From Pseudomonas sp. FP2335 (lineage in GTDB: Bacteria; Pseudomonadota; Gammaproteobacteria; Pseudomonadales; Pseudomonadaceae): a stretch of DNA of 64,000 bases. A model generated the notes under the pieces. It had not been told where the DNA came from. It was given only the letters and a program-made list of their open reading frames with translations, and did no database searches. How positions within the stretch are numbered: the first letter of the stretch is position 1; every line of letters starts with the position of its first letter. The translations under genes and the position numbers were made by a program. Shown here piece after piece: positions 7,187 through 18,300 of this stretch. The stretch lies in contig NZ_CP117437.1 of assembly GCF_030687535.1 (NCBI RefSeq), positions 682,001 through 746,000 of the forward strand. The letters run 5' to 3'.

Positions 7187-10100
7187 ATGCCCGATCTCAC
7201 CTCTGCCGCGCCGGCCACGGCGCCGGCGCATCCGCCGATTTCCCGCAGCCTGCACGGCGACTTCATCGAACGGTCGATCCCCGATTGGCTGGTCGATGCC
7301 ACACCCGAACGCCTGGCCGCCTTCAGGGACAGTCCCACCCAGCCCCCCCTTTGGTACCGACACGCCACGGCGGCGCAGCGCCAGGCCCTGCACACGCAAA
7401 CTCGCGCTGCATTCACTACCCAGACGCGCCTGGATAAAGCCATGGCCGGCCTGCAAGGCATCGACCGCTTTGCCGAGCCGCTGCTGGTTCATGCCCTCAA
7501 GGAGAAATTCAACGTCACCCTCGACGTCAACACGACGTTTTTGCAGCTCAGGCAGGCTGTCGAAGTGGGTGTTCTCGGCATCGATATTGCCAGCTATGAG
7601 GTGTTGAAACTGCCGTTGTTGCAGGCCGCGTTGCACAACTTCGAAGCCGCGGAGTGCGAAAGCGGCGCTTTTCATGAGTCCTCCGGGTTTCTTGAGCAGG
7701 ACACCGCCAGCACGTTCAAGGCCATCACAACAGGCATTAGCGTGAAGCAATTCACCAGCCTGTGCCGCAGCCTCGACATCGGTGCGCAGTACCAGGCCTA
7801 CCTCAAGGATTACCTCTATTCCCAAGACGCAGTCACCCGCACTGTACTGCGCGAGAAGTTCACCACCGCACAGAAAGCGGCACTGCGCGCGGCCGCAGAA
7901 ATGGCGCTGCTTAAAAAGGACATCGAACCCGACGACTACCGCATGCTGCTGGCGGTCGCCGACGGCGAGCGGTTTCCACGATTGGGCGGCAAACCGGTGT
8001 GGTTTTGCGACCTGAGCCTGATGAAGCACCGCATGACCGGCTGCGTGCTGTTCGTGATCAGTGACAAGTACAGGTACACCGACGAGTGGATCCTCTACGT
8101 GCCCCACGACCCCTACGCACCGCTCAAACGCTACAGCGCCTCGACCATGGACCGCGCGTTCAAGCAGCGCTTTACCGAGCGCGATGCCAAGGCCCCGGAT
8201 GACGGCAGCCCGACGCCCTACCAACGCTTTTTCAGCCGTTTCGTCGCGTATGCCGACCTGCCTGATTACTTCAGGCAACTGACGAAAGCCGCGCCAGATC
8301 CGTCGTTCAGCCATAAAGTGGCGAGCTATGCACCGTTGCTCAATGAGATTGCCAAGGGCGTCAATCCGTTTGCCATTTTTACCGGGTTGCGCCATCTGCC
8401 GCCTGGCTCGCCACCGCCCAGGCAAGCGAACCCCGACCCGTTCCTGGCTCCCCGGGACATCCCACGCGCAGGCCATGGTCTCTGGGCTGACAACGTGGAC
8501 CTGTGGGATTACCTGTTCGACCAGCATCGCGCCAAGCTGGTTGCCGACGCCCGTGCCCACGCTGTGCCGACGGCGGACGTAGATGCCAGGGTGCGCTCGG
8601 AAAAACTCGCGCGCCTGCTCAACATCGGCATGCTGCTGTTCACCGCCGTGTCGATGTTCGTGCCGGTGCTGGGCGAGTTGATGATGGGGGTGATGGCCGC
8701 ACAACTGCTGTACGAAAGTTTCGCGGGCGCGATCGAATGGAGCGAAGGCGACCGCCAGGCGGCCAAGGCGCATTTGTTGGACGTGGCGCAAAACCTTGCC
8801 TTCCTCGCCGTCACGGCGGGGGTCGGTAAAGGCTTGGCCAAACTGGCGTCGGTCAAGGCGCAACCGGTGATCGAAAACCTTGAACCGGTGACCTTGCCCA
8901 GTGGCGAACAACGCTTGTGGAAACCGGACCTCAAGGGCTATGAACAGGCCGTCAGCCTGCCGGGCGACGCTGACGCGCAAGGTCAATTCCGGTTGAATGG
9001 CAAGACCTACATCCGTCTCGACGGCAAGGTCTACGAACAGGCGTGGGACGAAACGCAGCAGCGCTGGCGTATCCGCCACCCCAGCGATCCCGAGGCTTAT
9101 CAGCCACTGCTCAGCCACAATGGCGCCGGTGCCTGGCGCCTGGCCCTGGAGCGTCCGCAACACTGGGATCGTCTCACGTCGCTGCGGCGCATGGGCCCAG
9201 CGGTCGAGGGCTTGAGCGACGAAACGCTGCTCAGGGCCGCCGACATCAGCGGTGTCGATGAGGCTGCCCTGCGCAAAATGCACCTGGACAATGCCCTGCC
9301 GCCGCCCGCGTTGGTCGATGCGTTGCGTTTGTTCGAATCCGACCGCGGCGTCGAGGAGGTGATCGAGCAGTTGGAAGGCGCGCAGCCGATCAATGGCCGT
9401 TATTTCTACAGCCTGCCCCTGGTCACGCAAATGCCGCGCTGGCCATTGGGGCGGGTGCTGCAAGTGTTCGAAGGCCCTGAGTTGGCGGGGCCTTCGATCC
9501 AGTACGGGGTTGAGCGTCTGGTTGGCCTGCGCCAGCGCAAACCGGCGATCCGCGTGAGCCGCGCCGATGTGCTCAGTGGCGAGTTGCCCCAGCGCATCCT
9601 GGCCCAACTGGACGAAGCGGAAATCACCGGCATGCTGGGCGGTGAGCCAGCGCGCGTGGTGGCTGCCAGGCCCCAGGAGTTGCGCAAGCAGTTGGCCGAT
9701 TTTGCCCGCACCCGTAAACCGGCGATCTTCGACAGCCTCTACAACGGCACCGAGCCGCACGCGCCGTGGGTCACCCGGCTGCAACGCGAGTGCCCCGGGC
9801 TCAGCGAGCCGGCGGCGCAAGCGGTGCTGGCCCAGGCCGATGGAGAGGAAGTCGCGCGCATGCAGGCCAGCAATACAGTGCCGTTGCACCTGTTGCAGCA
9901 GGGCCGTTGGTACGCCCAGCAGGGACGACTGGCACGGGCCTTTGCCGGTCTGTCCGGAGAGAACATGGCCTCGGCCGACAGCCGTCACTTGGCGTTGCAA
10001 ACCCTGGCCGACCTGCCCGGCTGGCCGTCGACCCTGCGCCTGGAGGTGCGTGAGGGCAACATGGCCGGGACCTTGCTCGACGGGATCGGCAGCGAGGCGG

Positions 10101-13100
10101 CCACCCAGCGCAAATACCTGGTCAAGCGCGGGCCCACCTACCAGGCGTTTGATGAAAGGGGCGAGGCCCTCAACAGCGTGCCGGCGTACGGTGACAATTT
10201 CTTCCCGTCGCTCATGCATGCCTTGCCGGATGAAGCGCGCCAATCCCTCGGCGTTGCCCATGTGGGCGAGCACGCAAGGTTGCAGCGCCTGATCCGCGAT
10301 CACGCGCTAGAGCACCGCCTGGCGTCCGCCCGGATCGTCACCGGGCGTCTTCACCAACAGCCCTGGTTCCGGCCACCGCAGCGCATCGCTGACAAACTGG
10401 TGGGGTACCCGGCCAGTGGACGGGGCGCAGGGGCGTCGCCGGACCTGACGACGAGGGTGCAGGCGGTGTACACGCGATTGACAGATGATCAGGCCAACGG
10501 GTTTATCCTCCGGCAAATGCTCAGTGGAAAATCGGAGCGGGACATCGTCCACCTGCTCAACAATCGCCAGCGCGAATGGCAGGCCCTGGAGTCGACATTG
10601 GACCAATGGACCGGCGCACAGCAGCCATCGCTCACCGGCAGGAATCTCTGGGTATTGGGACGAGGCGGGGTGGCCGATGCGATCAAAGGCAGTTGGCAGC
10701 GAGCACCGTTGGCGGAGGATCCACAGTTCGCCCGGCTGGAGCTGTTTTTCAATGAACCATTGCCGCCGCTGGAAGCTGATTTTTCCCACGTGCGACACTT
10801 GGTGGTGGGCGGTGCAGGGTTAACGGACGCTACCGTGGAGCCGTTGTTGGCAACGTTCTCCAACGTGCAGAACCTTGAGATCAGGATGACTAGCTCGGAC
10901 CTGCGCAGAGTGCCCGATGCGCTGCTGAACCTGTCGGCGCTCACGGAGCTGAAAATCACCCGGGATATATCGACGCCGGCCTTCGTCGATACCCAGGTCG
11001 CCAAGCTGCAGCGGTTGACCCAACTGCGCTCGCTGACGCTGCAGAATGTGATGGAACTCAACCAGGAGATGGACTTCAGCGGCTTTACCCAATTGCGCTA
11101 TCTGCGGGTGTCAGGGGGCTTCCTGTCCGAGCTTCCTGCAGAACTGCTGAGGCTGCCCCATCTTGAGCGAGTGGACTTCAAGCGTATGTCGGTGCGCAGC
11201 TTGCCGCCCGAGCTGCTCACGCCTGGGCATGAGCGTCTGTGGCGCGGTTTGTCGCTGGACTGGTCACGGCTTGATCCCGAACAATTCCGTGCTGCCTATG
11301 AGTACGTGCAGGCGCAGGCCGAGCACTGGGTCGACCAGGAAGAAATGGTGCGAGAGTACTGTCAGGCTGAACTGACTCGGCTCGGCACACGGAACAACAT
11401 GATGGTCGACTATTCACGCTCGCTGGCACGTTCAGCGGCACTGCAGGAAGCGTTTCTGGTCCGGTGGACAGGTGCTCGGTCCAGGTTCCAAGCCATCGAG
11501 GCGCTGAGTGCGGAACAGGCTGCCTTGAGCGCGGACCTGGCCACATGGCAAGGCCCGCAGACCTACTCGGCAGATCACCTGATGCGCATGCGGGCGGCGC
11601 AAGCCATCGACAATGCCTGGTACGACGGCTTGCTACAGCGCTACAACGCGCCGCACTACGCCACAACCCTCGAACTGCCCGCGTTGTCGGTGCTGGAGAT
11701 GCCGCCGTTACCTGCACAAGGCTTCAGCCATATACAAACCCTGAACCTGCGTGGGTTGCGCGCGCCCCTAGAGTCGTTGCGCGGGTTTATCCGTGGGTTC
11801 GGCCAACTGCGCAACCTCGACCTGAGCGACTGCGCCTTGGGCGAACTGCCGCTGGCCGCCGCTGACCAGTCGCTGCTGGAAACCCTGGACCTGGGCAAGA
11901 ACCCGTTGACCCGTCTGGATGTCAGCGCCATGGATCGGCTTCAAGCATTGAACCTCGGTGGCAGCGCCCTGCAAGCCTTGCCCACGGGGGTCGAGCAGCT
12001 TGCCCAGTTGAGCTGGCTGGACCTGCGCGATTCTGCAGTGACCTCGCTGGCCCCGGCGGCGCTGGCCCGGGACGAGCTGGTGCTCAGCCTCAACCTGCTG
12101 GGGGCGCCGTTGGATGAAACCGCGCAGACTGCGCTGACCCAAGCCCTGCAGCGCGTCGAACGCAACCGTGGCCTGCCCGAGGGGGCGTTGGCGCGATTTG
12201 CCGCGCAAGCAGAGTCGTCTACCGAGTTTGCGCCACAGGAAACCGCTACGTCGGTTGCCCGCCACCTGCTGCCCTTGGCCCCGGCGCTACCGGACGGCGA
12301 AGGCCCGCTGTGGCGCACACAAAGTCTGCAACGGCTATGCCCGGACTTCTCGGCGGATCAACTGCGCCAAGGTCTCGAACAGCTGGAGCGCCAGGGGCTG
12401 TCGCAGGCCGTGATGGAGGCAAGGCTGCGCCAATGGAACCAGACGCTCGACGCGCTGACCGTCGAGCTCAACGGCTGGGTATTTGTACGCCAAACGTCGG
12501 GCGAAGGCTGGCAGATCTCCTCACAGGGGCGCGCCTTGGCGGCGACGCGGATCGTCGAATGCTGGCGCCAAGGCGTGCCTGGCGGGTACGTGCGACCATT
12601 CGCCAGCCTGGATTTCAGCGGCCTGCAACTGGGTGACCTGCCAGGGTTGCCGGGTGATTTCTCCCATGTGCAGCACTTGGACCTGACGGGCGTGCGCATC
12701 ACCGCCCAAGGCTCCAACGATTTTCTACAGGCGTTTACCGAGCTGCGCAGGCTCACGCTTAACGGCCAGTACCTGCCCGAGCTACCCCGGGCCGTGTCGG
12801 GCATGCCGCGCCTGGAGCAACTCGACCTGGCGACCCTGGACCTGACCGACCCCGAACCGTTGTACCCCACACTGCGACAATTGGCGCACCTGCGCTCGTT
12901 GGACCTGGGCTACAACAACCTGCCAGCCTTCAGCGTCGAGCGATTGGATAACCTGGAGGCACTCGACCTCAGCCATAACCTGCTGCAGGCCTGGCCCGCC
13001 GGAGTGTTGCAGGCGCCGCGCCTGCGCACCCTGGACCTGAGCGGTAACGAGATCACCTCGATCCCGGCCCAGGCCCTGGACGGCCAACATGACACCTTGA

Positions 13101-15268
13101 TGGAGGGCACCGACCTCAGCATGAACCCCGACTTGTCCCGCGAGAGTCTGGAGCGACTCAGGGCATACGCCGAGCGCCGGGGCCGTGACACTGCGCTGGG
13201 CTATGCCCGGGATGAAATGGGCGAGCACAGTGACGATGATGGGTCGGATATCGAACAGCCAATCGCGCCTGATGAAGTGATCGAGCCAGAGACCATCGAG
13301 GCGATTCCCGGACAACTGGCGCCCTGGCTGGCCCCCGTCCCCACCACGGACGTCGCCGACTATCGCGCGTTGTGGCAGCGGCTGGCCAACGAGCCGGATA
13401 ACGTGCACTTCTTCCACCTGCTCCAGACCCTGCAGGACACCCAGGAATTCCGCCTGTTTCGCGCCGACCTCACGCGTCGTGTGTGGAGTGTGCTGGAAGC
13501 CGCCGAGCGCGATACCGAACTGCGTGAAACCTTGTTCAGCATGTCGCGTACCCACGGCACCTGTGCGGACGGGCGCACGCTGGCCTTCAGCGAGCTGGAG
13601 GTGAAAGTCTTCGAGTACAACGCCTTGCGCGATGTGCCGCCGGGCCTGGAGCACCGCGGGCGGGCGCTGCTGCGTCTGTCACGCCAGTTGTTCCGCCTGG
13701 ACCAGGTGGAGCGCCTGGCGCATGAACGTGCAAGGACCAGCCACGACCCCGCCGAGGTGCGCCTGAGCTACCGCATCGGCCTGACCCATGGATGGCGCGA
13801 CGGTCTGCCGTTGCCCGGCCAGCCCCACTATATGCGCTACAGTACGCCCATCGATGGCGAAGCCCGCTCCCAGGCTTTGCGTGAAGTGGAGCGACGGGAA
13901 ACGACCGAGGCGTTTTATGACGACCTGATTGCCCGCGACTATTGGGTGCGCTACCTCGAAGACCTCTACCCCGATCAACTTAGCGCGCTGCAGCAGCGCG
14001 CCGCGCAGAAGCAGAACCAGATCGAGGATGAGCATCCGGACATTTCCACGGAGGCTTACGCCCAAGCCCTGCAGGCGTTGGAGGTGGAGCGGGCGATTGA
14101 GCGCAACCAGAAACTGCTGGAGCTGTCGCGCCAGGAGGTGGCAGCGTTGTCTGCGCCGGTGAGTGCGTCCGGTATGGAAGCGCTGCCTGGCTCCAGCCGT
14201 GGCAGCGGTTACCGCATGCCGCGTGCGGAGGGCCGGGCGATCTCATTCAACGGCAAGACCTATTTCGTGGCGAGCATGCCGGATGCCGGGGATGGCTTGC
14301 ACTATGTGTTGCGGGTAGCTGCACCGAATGATCCGCAAGCGCTGGTCAGCAGTGGGATTCTCGCCAAACCCGACATCAACGGCGTGTGGCGGCGCCGGGG
14401 ATCGCTCGGCGGGGGCCTGACGACGCCGTCCGATGATGAATTTGCATCGGCCTCGGATCGCTCCGACGATGAGTTCGAGGTGGCCTCGGAATCCATGCCG
14501 GCCGCCCCCTACACCGCCGAGGAACGCGCTGCGATGCGCCGCGCCGACCATTTCGCGACCACGCGCAATCTGCCGGGCACCTACAACCGCGTCAACAACG
14601 GTAAATACCCGCTGCGCGATTTCCAGGGCCGAGCGATGCGCATCACCCAGTTGGAGAAGGTCGTCGAAATCGGCGGGGTCAAGTACAGCTCCGATCAGAT
14701 CAAGCCTTACATCCGGTTCGGCGGGTACGAGGACGTGGCCAGGCTGTATGACGAGCAACTGCAAGTGCGCACGTTCACCCCGGCGGATATGAAGGCGCCG
14801 GGGGAGCAGGCACTGGTGGGGCAAATCACGGTGGTGGCCAACCGGCGTATCGCCAAAGGCGAAATCGTCGGGGTCTACGGCGGTACTGTACTGCCCGCGG
14901 GAGTCGAGGGTACTGAGGGGCACACGTTCGCCATGACCGTGGGCAGTCGCCGGGTGGTTGAGGGCGGTGCGCTCGTCACCAAGCCGATCGTTCAGACGGG
15001 GGACAACATCCTCTCAAGGATCAATACGCTGTTTGAGTATGACGCCCAGGGCAAACCGGTGCGCCAGGCGAGCGAGGGGTACAACCTCAAGAACATACCC
15101 TTTGCCGTGGAGGTCGAGATGCTGCTGGGTATGGGGCCGAATGCCCGCACGGTGACCAAGGACCTGCTGCTCAATACGCTGTGGGCGTCGCAAGATATCC
15201 CCGCGGGAGCCGAGCTGCGCCTGAATTACCGCTACACCGAAAACATGGTCAAGGCCTTGTTCCCGTGA
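7187..15268 (+). CDS. Giant LRR-NEL E3 ubiquitin ligase toxin with C-terminal SET-like domain
   Basis: A 2693-aa predicted toxin/effector. Residues about 20-450 resemble the dermonecrotic-toxin N-terminal region (ToxA_N/DUF6543). A hydrophobic hairpin at about 477-555 (LNIGMLLFTAVSMFVPVLGE and the later AQNLAFLAVTAGVG) may mediate membrane translocation. Three helix-plus-LRR modules follow, with LRR blocks at nt 10.78-11.23, 11.72-12.09 and 12.66-13.11 kb, each opening FSH[VI]. A NEL domain (about 2045-2330) has the CxD motif HGTCADGRTLAF, giving Cys2126/Asp2128. NEL enzymes transfer ubiquitin through this Cys. An acidic linker with two SDDEF copies leads to a SET-like domain (about 2545-2690): RRIAKGEIVGVYGG, NILSRINTL, and ASQDIPAGAELRLNYRY. 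AGGAG precedes ATG 7187. There is no signal peptide. The NEL call is firm; SET is an inference from motifs. Confidence 0.85.
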   Translation: MPDLTSAAPATAPAHPPISRSLHGDFIERSIPDWLVDATPERLAAFRDSPTQPPLWYRHATAAQRQALHTQTRAAFTTQTRLDKAMAGLQGIDRFAEPLLVHALKEKFNVTLDVNTTFLQLRQAVEVGVLGIDIASYEVLKLPLLQAALHNFEAAECESGAFHESSGFLEQDTASTFKAITTGISVKQFTSLCRSLDIGAQYQAYLKDYLYSQDAVTRTVLREKFTTAQKAALRAAAEMALLKKDIEPDDYRMLLAVADGERFPRLGGKPVWFCDLSLMKHRMTGCVLFVISDKYRYTDEWILYVPHDPYAPLKRYSASTMDRAFKQRFTERDAKAPDDGSPTPYQRFFSRFVAYADLPDYFRQLTKAAPDPSFSHKVASYAPLLNEIAKGVNPFAIFTGLRHLPPGSPPPRQANPDPFLAPRDIPRAGHGLWADNVDLWDYLFDQHRAKLVADARAHAVPTADVDARVRSEKLARLLNIGMLLFTAVSMFVPVLGELMMGVMAAQLLYESFAGAIEWSEGDRQAAKAHLLDVAQNLAFLAVTAGVGKGLAKLASVKAQPVIENLEPVTLPSGEQRLWKPDLKGYEQAVSLPGDADAQGQFRLNGKTYIRLDGKVYEQAWDETQQRWRIRHPSDPEAYQPLLSHNGAGAWRLALERPQHWDRLTSLRRMGPAVEGLSDETLLRAADISGVDEAALRKMHLDNALPPPALVDALRLFESDRGVEEVIEQLEGAQPINGRYFYSLPLVTQMPRWPLGRVLQVFEGPELAGPSIQYGVERLVGLRQRKPAIRVSRADVLSGELPQRILAQLDEAEITGMLGGEPARVVAARPQELRKQLADFARTRKPAIFDSLYNGTEPHAPWVTRLQRECPGLSEPAAQAVLAQADGEEVARMQASNTVPLHLLQQGRWYAQQGRLARAFAGLSGENMASADSRHLALQTLADLPGWPSTLRLEVREGNMAGTLLDGIGSEAATQRKYLVKRGPTYQAFDERGEALNSVPAYGDNFFPSLMHALPDEARQSLGVAHVGEHARLQRLIRDHALEHRLASARIVTGRLHQQPWFRPPQRIADKLVGYPASGRGAGASPDLTTRVQAVYTRLTDDQANGFILRQMLSGKSERDIVHLLNNRQREWQALESTLDQWTGAQQPSLTGRNLWVLGRGGVADAIKGSWQRAPLAEDPQFARLELFFNEPLPPLEADFSHVRHLVVGGAGLTDATVEPLLATFSNVQNLEIRMTSSDLRRVPDALLNLSALTELKITRDISTPAFVDTQVAKLQRLTQLRSLTLQNVMELNQEMDFSGFTQLRYLRVSGGFLSELPAELLRLPHLERVDFKRMSVRSLPPELLTPGHERLWRGLSLDWSRLDPEQFRAAYEYVQAQAEHWVDQEEMVREYCQAELTRLGTRNNMMVDYSRSLARSAALQEAFLVRWTGARSRFQAIEALSAEQAALSADLATWQGPQTYSADHLMRMRAAQAIDNAWYDGLLQRYNAPHYATTLELPALSVLEMPPLPAQGFSHIQTLNLRGLRAPLESLRGFIRGFGQLRNLDLSDCALGELPLAAADQSLLETLDLGKNPLTRLDVSAMDRLQALNLGGSALQALPTGVEQLAQLSWLDLRDSAVTSLAPAALARDELVLSLNLLGAPLDETAQTALTQALQRVERNRGLPEGALARFAAQAESSTEFAPQETATSVARHLLPLAPALPDGEGPLWRTQSLQRLCPDFSADQLRQGLEQLERQGLSQAVMEARLRQWNQTLDALTVELNGWVFVRQTSGEGWQISSQGRALAATRIVECWRQGVPGGYVRPFASLDFSGLQLGDLPGLPGDFSHVQHLDLTGVRITAQGSNDFLQAFTELRRLTLNGQYLPELPRAVSGMPRLEQLDLATLDLTDPEPLYPTLRQLAHLRSLDLGYNNLPAFSVERLDNLEALDLSHNLLQAWPAGVLQAPRLRTLDLSGNEITSIPAQALDGQHDTLMEGTDLSMNPDLSRESLERLRAYAERRGRDTALGYARDEMGEHSDDDGSDIEQPIAPDEVIEPETIEAIPGQLAPWLAPVPTTDVADYRALWQRLANEPDNVHFFHLLQTLQDTQEFRLFRADLTRRVWSVLEAAERDTELRETLFSMSRTHGTCADGRTLAFSELEVKVFEYNALRDVPPGLEHRGRALLRLSRQLFRLDQVERLAHERARTSHDPAEVRLSYRIGLTHGWRDGLPLPGQPHYMRYSTPIDGEARSQALREVERRETTEAFYDDLIARDYWVRYLEDLYPDQLSALQQRAAQKQNQIEDEHPDISTEAYAQALQALEVERAIERNQKLLELSRQEVAALSAPVSASGMEALPGSSRGSGYRMPRAEGRAISFNGKTYFVASMPDAGDGLHYVLRVAAPNDPQALVSSGILAKPDINGVWRRRGSLGGGLTTPSDDEFASASDRSDDEFEVASESMPAAPYTAEERAAMRRADHFATTRNLPGTYNRVNNGKYPLRDFQGRAMRITQLEKVVEIGGVKYSSDQIKPYIRFGGYEDVARLYDEQLQVRTFTPADMKAPGEQALVGQITVVANRRIAKGEIVGVYGGTVLPAGVEGTEGHTFAMTVGSRRVVEGGALVTKPIVQTGDNILSRINTLFEYDAQGKPVRQASEGYNLKNIPFAVEVEMLLGMGPNARTVTKDLLLNTLWASQDIPAGAELRLNYRYTENMVKALFP

Positions 15269-15353
15269 AGCGAGCACGGGGTACATAGTCAGGCTTTTTC
15301 GGCGCACAGGCTCAGTAGGCTGAGGGTCTTTTCACACCTAATGGATGACCCTC

Positions 15354-18300
15354 ATGCCTGACCTGCAACCTCCGCCCGCCGAAGGCGGCACCCTCAATGC
15401 CGACCTGCGCGGCGTTCATTACGACGTGCTCAAGGAGCGTGTGCCGGCCTGGTTTTCCCAGGCCCCGGCATCGCGCCAGGCCGAGTTGGGCAACTACGAA
15501 CTGCATCTGCCGTCCTGGTATCGCCGGGCGACGCCGCAGCAGCACGCTGCGTTGTCGAGCGCACACCGTCATTTTCGCCAGGCGTTGAACCAACTGGAAA
15601 ACCGCCTGGGCAACCTCAACGACATTTTCGAGTTCGCCGAACAGCCGCTCAAGGACGCGATCAAGAGCCGCTTCGGTCTTGATGTGGATGTGCGCAATGT
15701 CTATTTCGCGCGCAAGTATGCGTTCAAGGATCGCGATGACCTGTGGGGCTTCCTGGTGCTGGACCGCACCAACGACCCGTCGCTGAACCATGAATACCGT
15801 GGCATTTCCTTGTTGGAAGCGGCCTTGGCCAACTTCGAACCCGCCGAGCAAAAGCCGCCGCGTTGCAGCGATTGCCAGGTCATCACCCGATGGGGCAGCT
15901 ACGACGGCGATATTATTGTGCGCTATCCCACGGTCAGCGCCGAAGCCGTCGCCATCGCCCCCCATCTGTTCGCCACGCTCTGCCGTAACCTCGACCTGGG
16001 CACGCGCTACCAACAACACATCAATGACATCCTGCAACCGGCCGACCCCGGCGAGCGCGAGGCGTTGGAGGGGCAACTGGAAGAGCACCAGCGCCAGCAT
16101 CTGGCGGTGAGTACCGAAATCGCGCACCTGCAATATGCGCATAAACCGAACAGTACCCAAGTGGCGTCCGGCATCAGCGCGCCGGTCTATGACATGCTCA
16201 AACAGCTGCTGGCCGATGCTCCGGCCATCACCCTGGATGGCCGGCCGGTGGTCGTCCAGGCGCTCAAGGTATTCGGTATTGTGCTGGTGGGCCCGCTGCT
16301 GATCGGGCCGAGCCGGTCCGGCGCCGGCACGCCCCAGCGCCTGGTGGTGTACCTGCCCAACGATCCGCAACAACCGTTACGCGAGTATGAGCACAGCGCC
16401 GCGTTCATGGCGGACCTGAGGATGCGCCTGCACAGCGTCGCCTACCGGCGATTCTTCAGCCGCTTTATTCCGGTGCGCCAGCAAGGTGAGTTCTTTCGCA
16501 AGTTCAACCGGCTGTACCAGCCCACGGACAGGGACGCGCAAGGCGATTTCCCATTGCGGTCGAACCCCGCCCAGCTGCCGTTGGGCGACGTCACCCTCAG
16601 GGGCAACCTGTGGCCGCAATTGCGCCGGGCGATGGTCGAGAAAATCCGCGCCGACGCTCGCGCCGTAGCCGTGCCTACCGGCGATGAAGACAGCAAGGCG
16701 CGCAAGGAGCGGCTACAGAGCTATCTGGATGCGGTGGTCAGCGTGTTCAACCTGGCCGCCTTCGTGGTGCCCGGCCTGGGGCCGATCATGCTGGCGGTGG
16801 GAGCGGTGCAGATGTGCCACGAGGTGTATGAAGGCATCGAGGCTTTTGAAAATGACGACATCCGCGCGATGTGGGCGCACTTTTCCAGCGTGGCGTTGAA
16901 CGTGGGGTTTATCGGCGCCGGCGCGTACGTGCTGCCGCGCATTCAGGTGTCGCGTGTGGCCGAGCAACTCAAGCCGGTCACTTTATCGAACGGTGAACAG
17001 CGCTTATGGAAACCGGACCTGGCGCCCTACAAGGTCGACCTCGAACTGGCACCGGACGCCCAGCCTGATGCCCTGGGCCTGTTCGAGCACCAGGGGCAAA
17101 AAGTGCTGGCCCTGGATGGCGATTTTTACCGCGTCAGGCAGGATGTCGACAGCGGCGATTACCGCGTACAACACCCCACCCGGCCGCACGCCTACGAGCC
17201 CTTGCTGGAACACAACCAGCAGGGTGCCTGGAGCCACGAGGCCGAAGAACCGCTGACCTGGGACGCCACAACCGTGCTCAGGCGCCTAGGCCATGATGTG
17301 CAGTCCCTCAATAGCGAGGCGCGCCAGCAGGCGCAACTGGCCAGCGGCATAGACACCGATACCCTGCGCACCGTGCACGCCGATCAGCAACCCACGCCAC
17401 TGCTGCTGGCCGACTCCCTCCAGCGCTTTCGCCTGCACCAGGAGCTGACTACCTTCATCGAACAGTTGGGCAGTGCCGACCCGGCCACCTACGCGCAGGC
17501 CGACCTGGCCGCGCAACTGGACCTGATGCTGCGCCGTGGCTTGCTCGGCAACCAGCCGCTGCGGGTGTTGGGCAGTACCGGCGAGGTGCTCTGGGACGAT
17601 CCGGCACCGGCCGCTACCCCGCGTACGCAAGTGGTGCTCAATCACGTGCAGGATGCCAATGGCGCAGGGCTGACCGAGGTGCTGCGCACCCTGCAAGACC
17701 AAGACCCCGAACTCAAGGACATCCCCGGCACTGCCGCCGATAGCATCGACCAGCGTGCGACCCTGCTGCGCCGATACCTGGCGCAGCAGGCCGCGGACCT
17801 CAAGCACGCGCTGCTTGAGGAGCGCTACCGGGCGCTGTACCCGGACGCCGATCCGGCAGTCCAGCAGCTCTTGACCCAGTACCCGAAACTGCCGGTGCCG
17901 GTTGCCCGGTCACTGCTCGACTGCACCAGCACGCTCGAGCGCCAGGCCCTGGGCAATGGCGGCCGGCTGCCCGAGACGCTGGATGAGCGGGCGCGTTGGG
18001 CGGAGCAGGAAACCCGTGTCGCCCGCGCCTATGAAGGGCTGTTCCTCGATGAATCGGCGGGCCTCGACACCCAGCGCCTGGCCCTGCGCACGCTGGAAAC
18101 CTTGCCGGGCTGGCAGCGCGGTTCGCGAATCGAGCTGCGCCAGTTTTCGGCCGACGGTGAGCTGCTCGATGCCATCGGCTCCCCGGACGCGGGCGCCCGG
18201 CGCAGCCTGATCCTGACTGCGGATGGCCAATTCGACAGCCCGGGCGGGCGCGACTTCCACTCGGCCTTGTGGCACCTGTTGAGCAGCGCCGAGCGCCAGG

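Noticed and set aside
7118..10303. 1061-codon open frame on the minus strand opposite the first NEL gene
   Set aside because: It has no recognisable domain, a biased Arg/Ala/Gly/Gln composition typical of antisense reading of GC-rich codons, and lies wholly opposite a strongly supported LRR-NEL gene.
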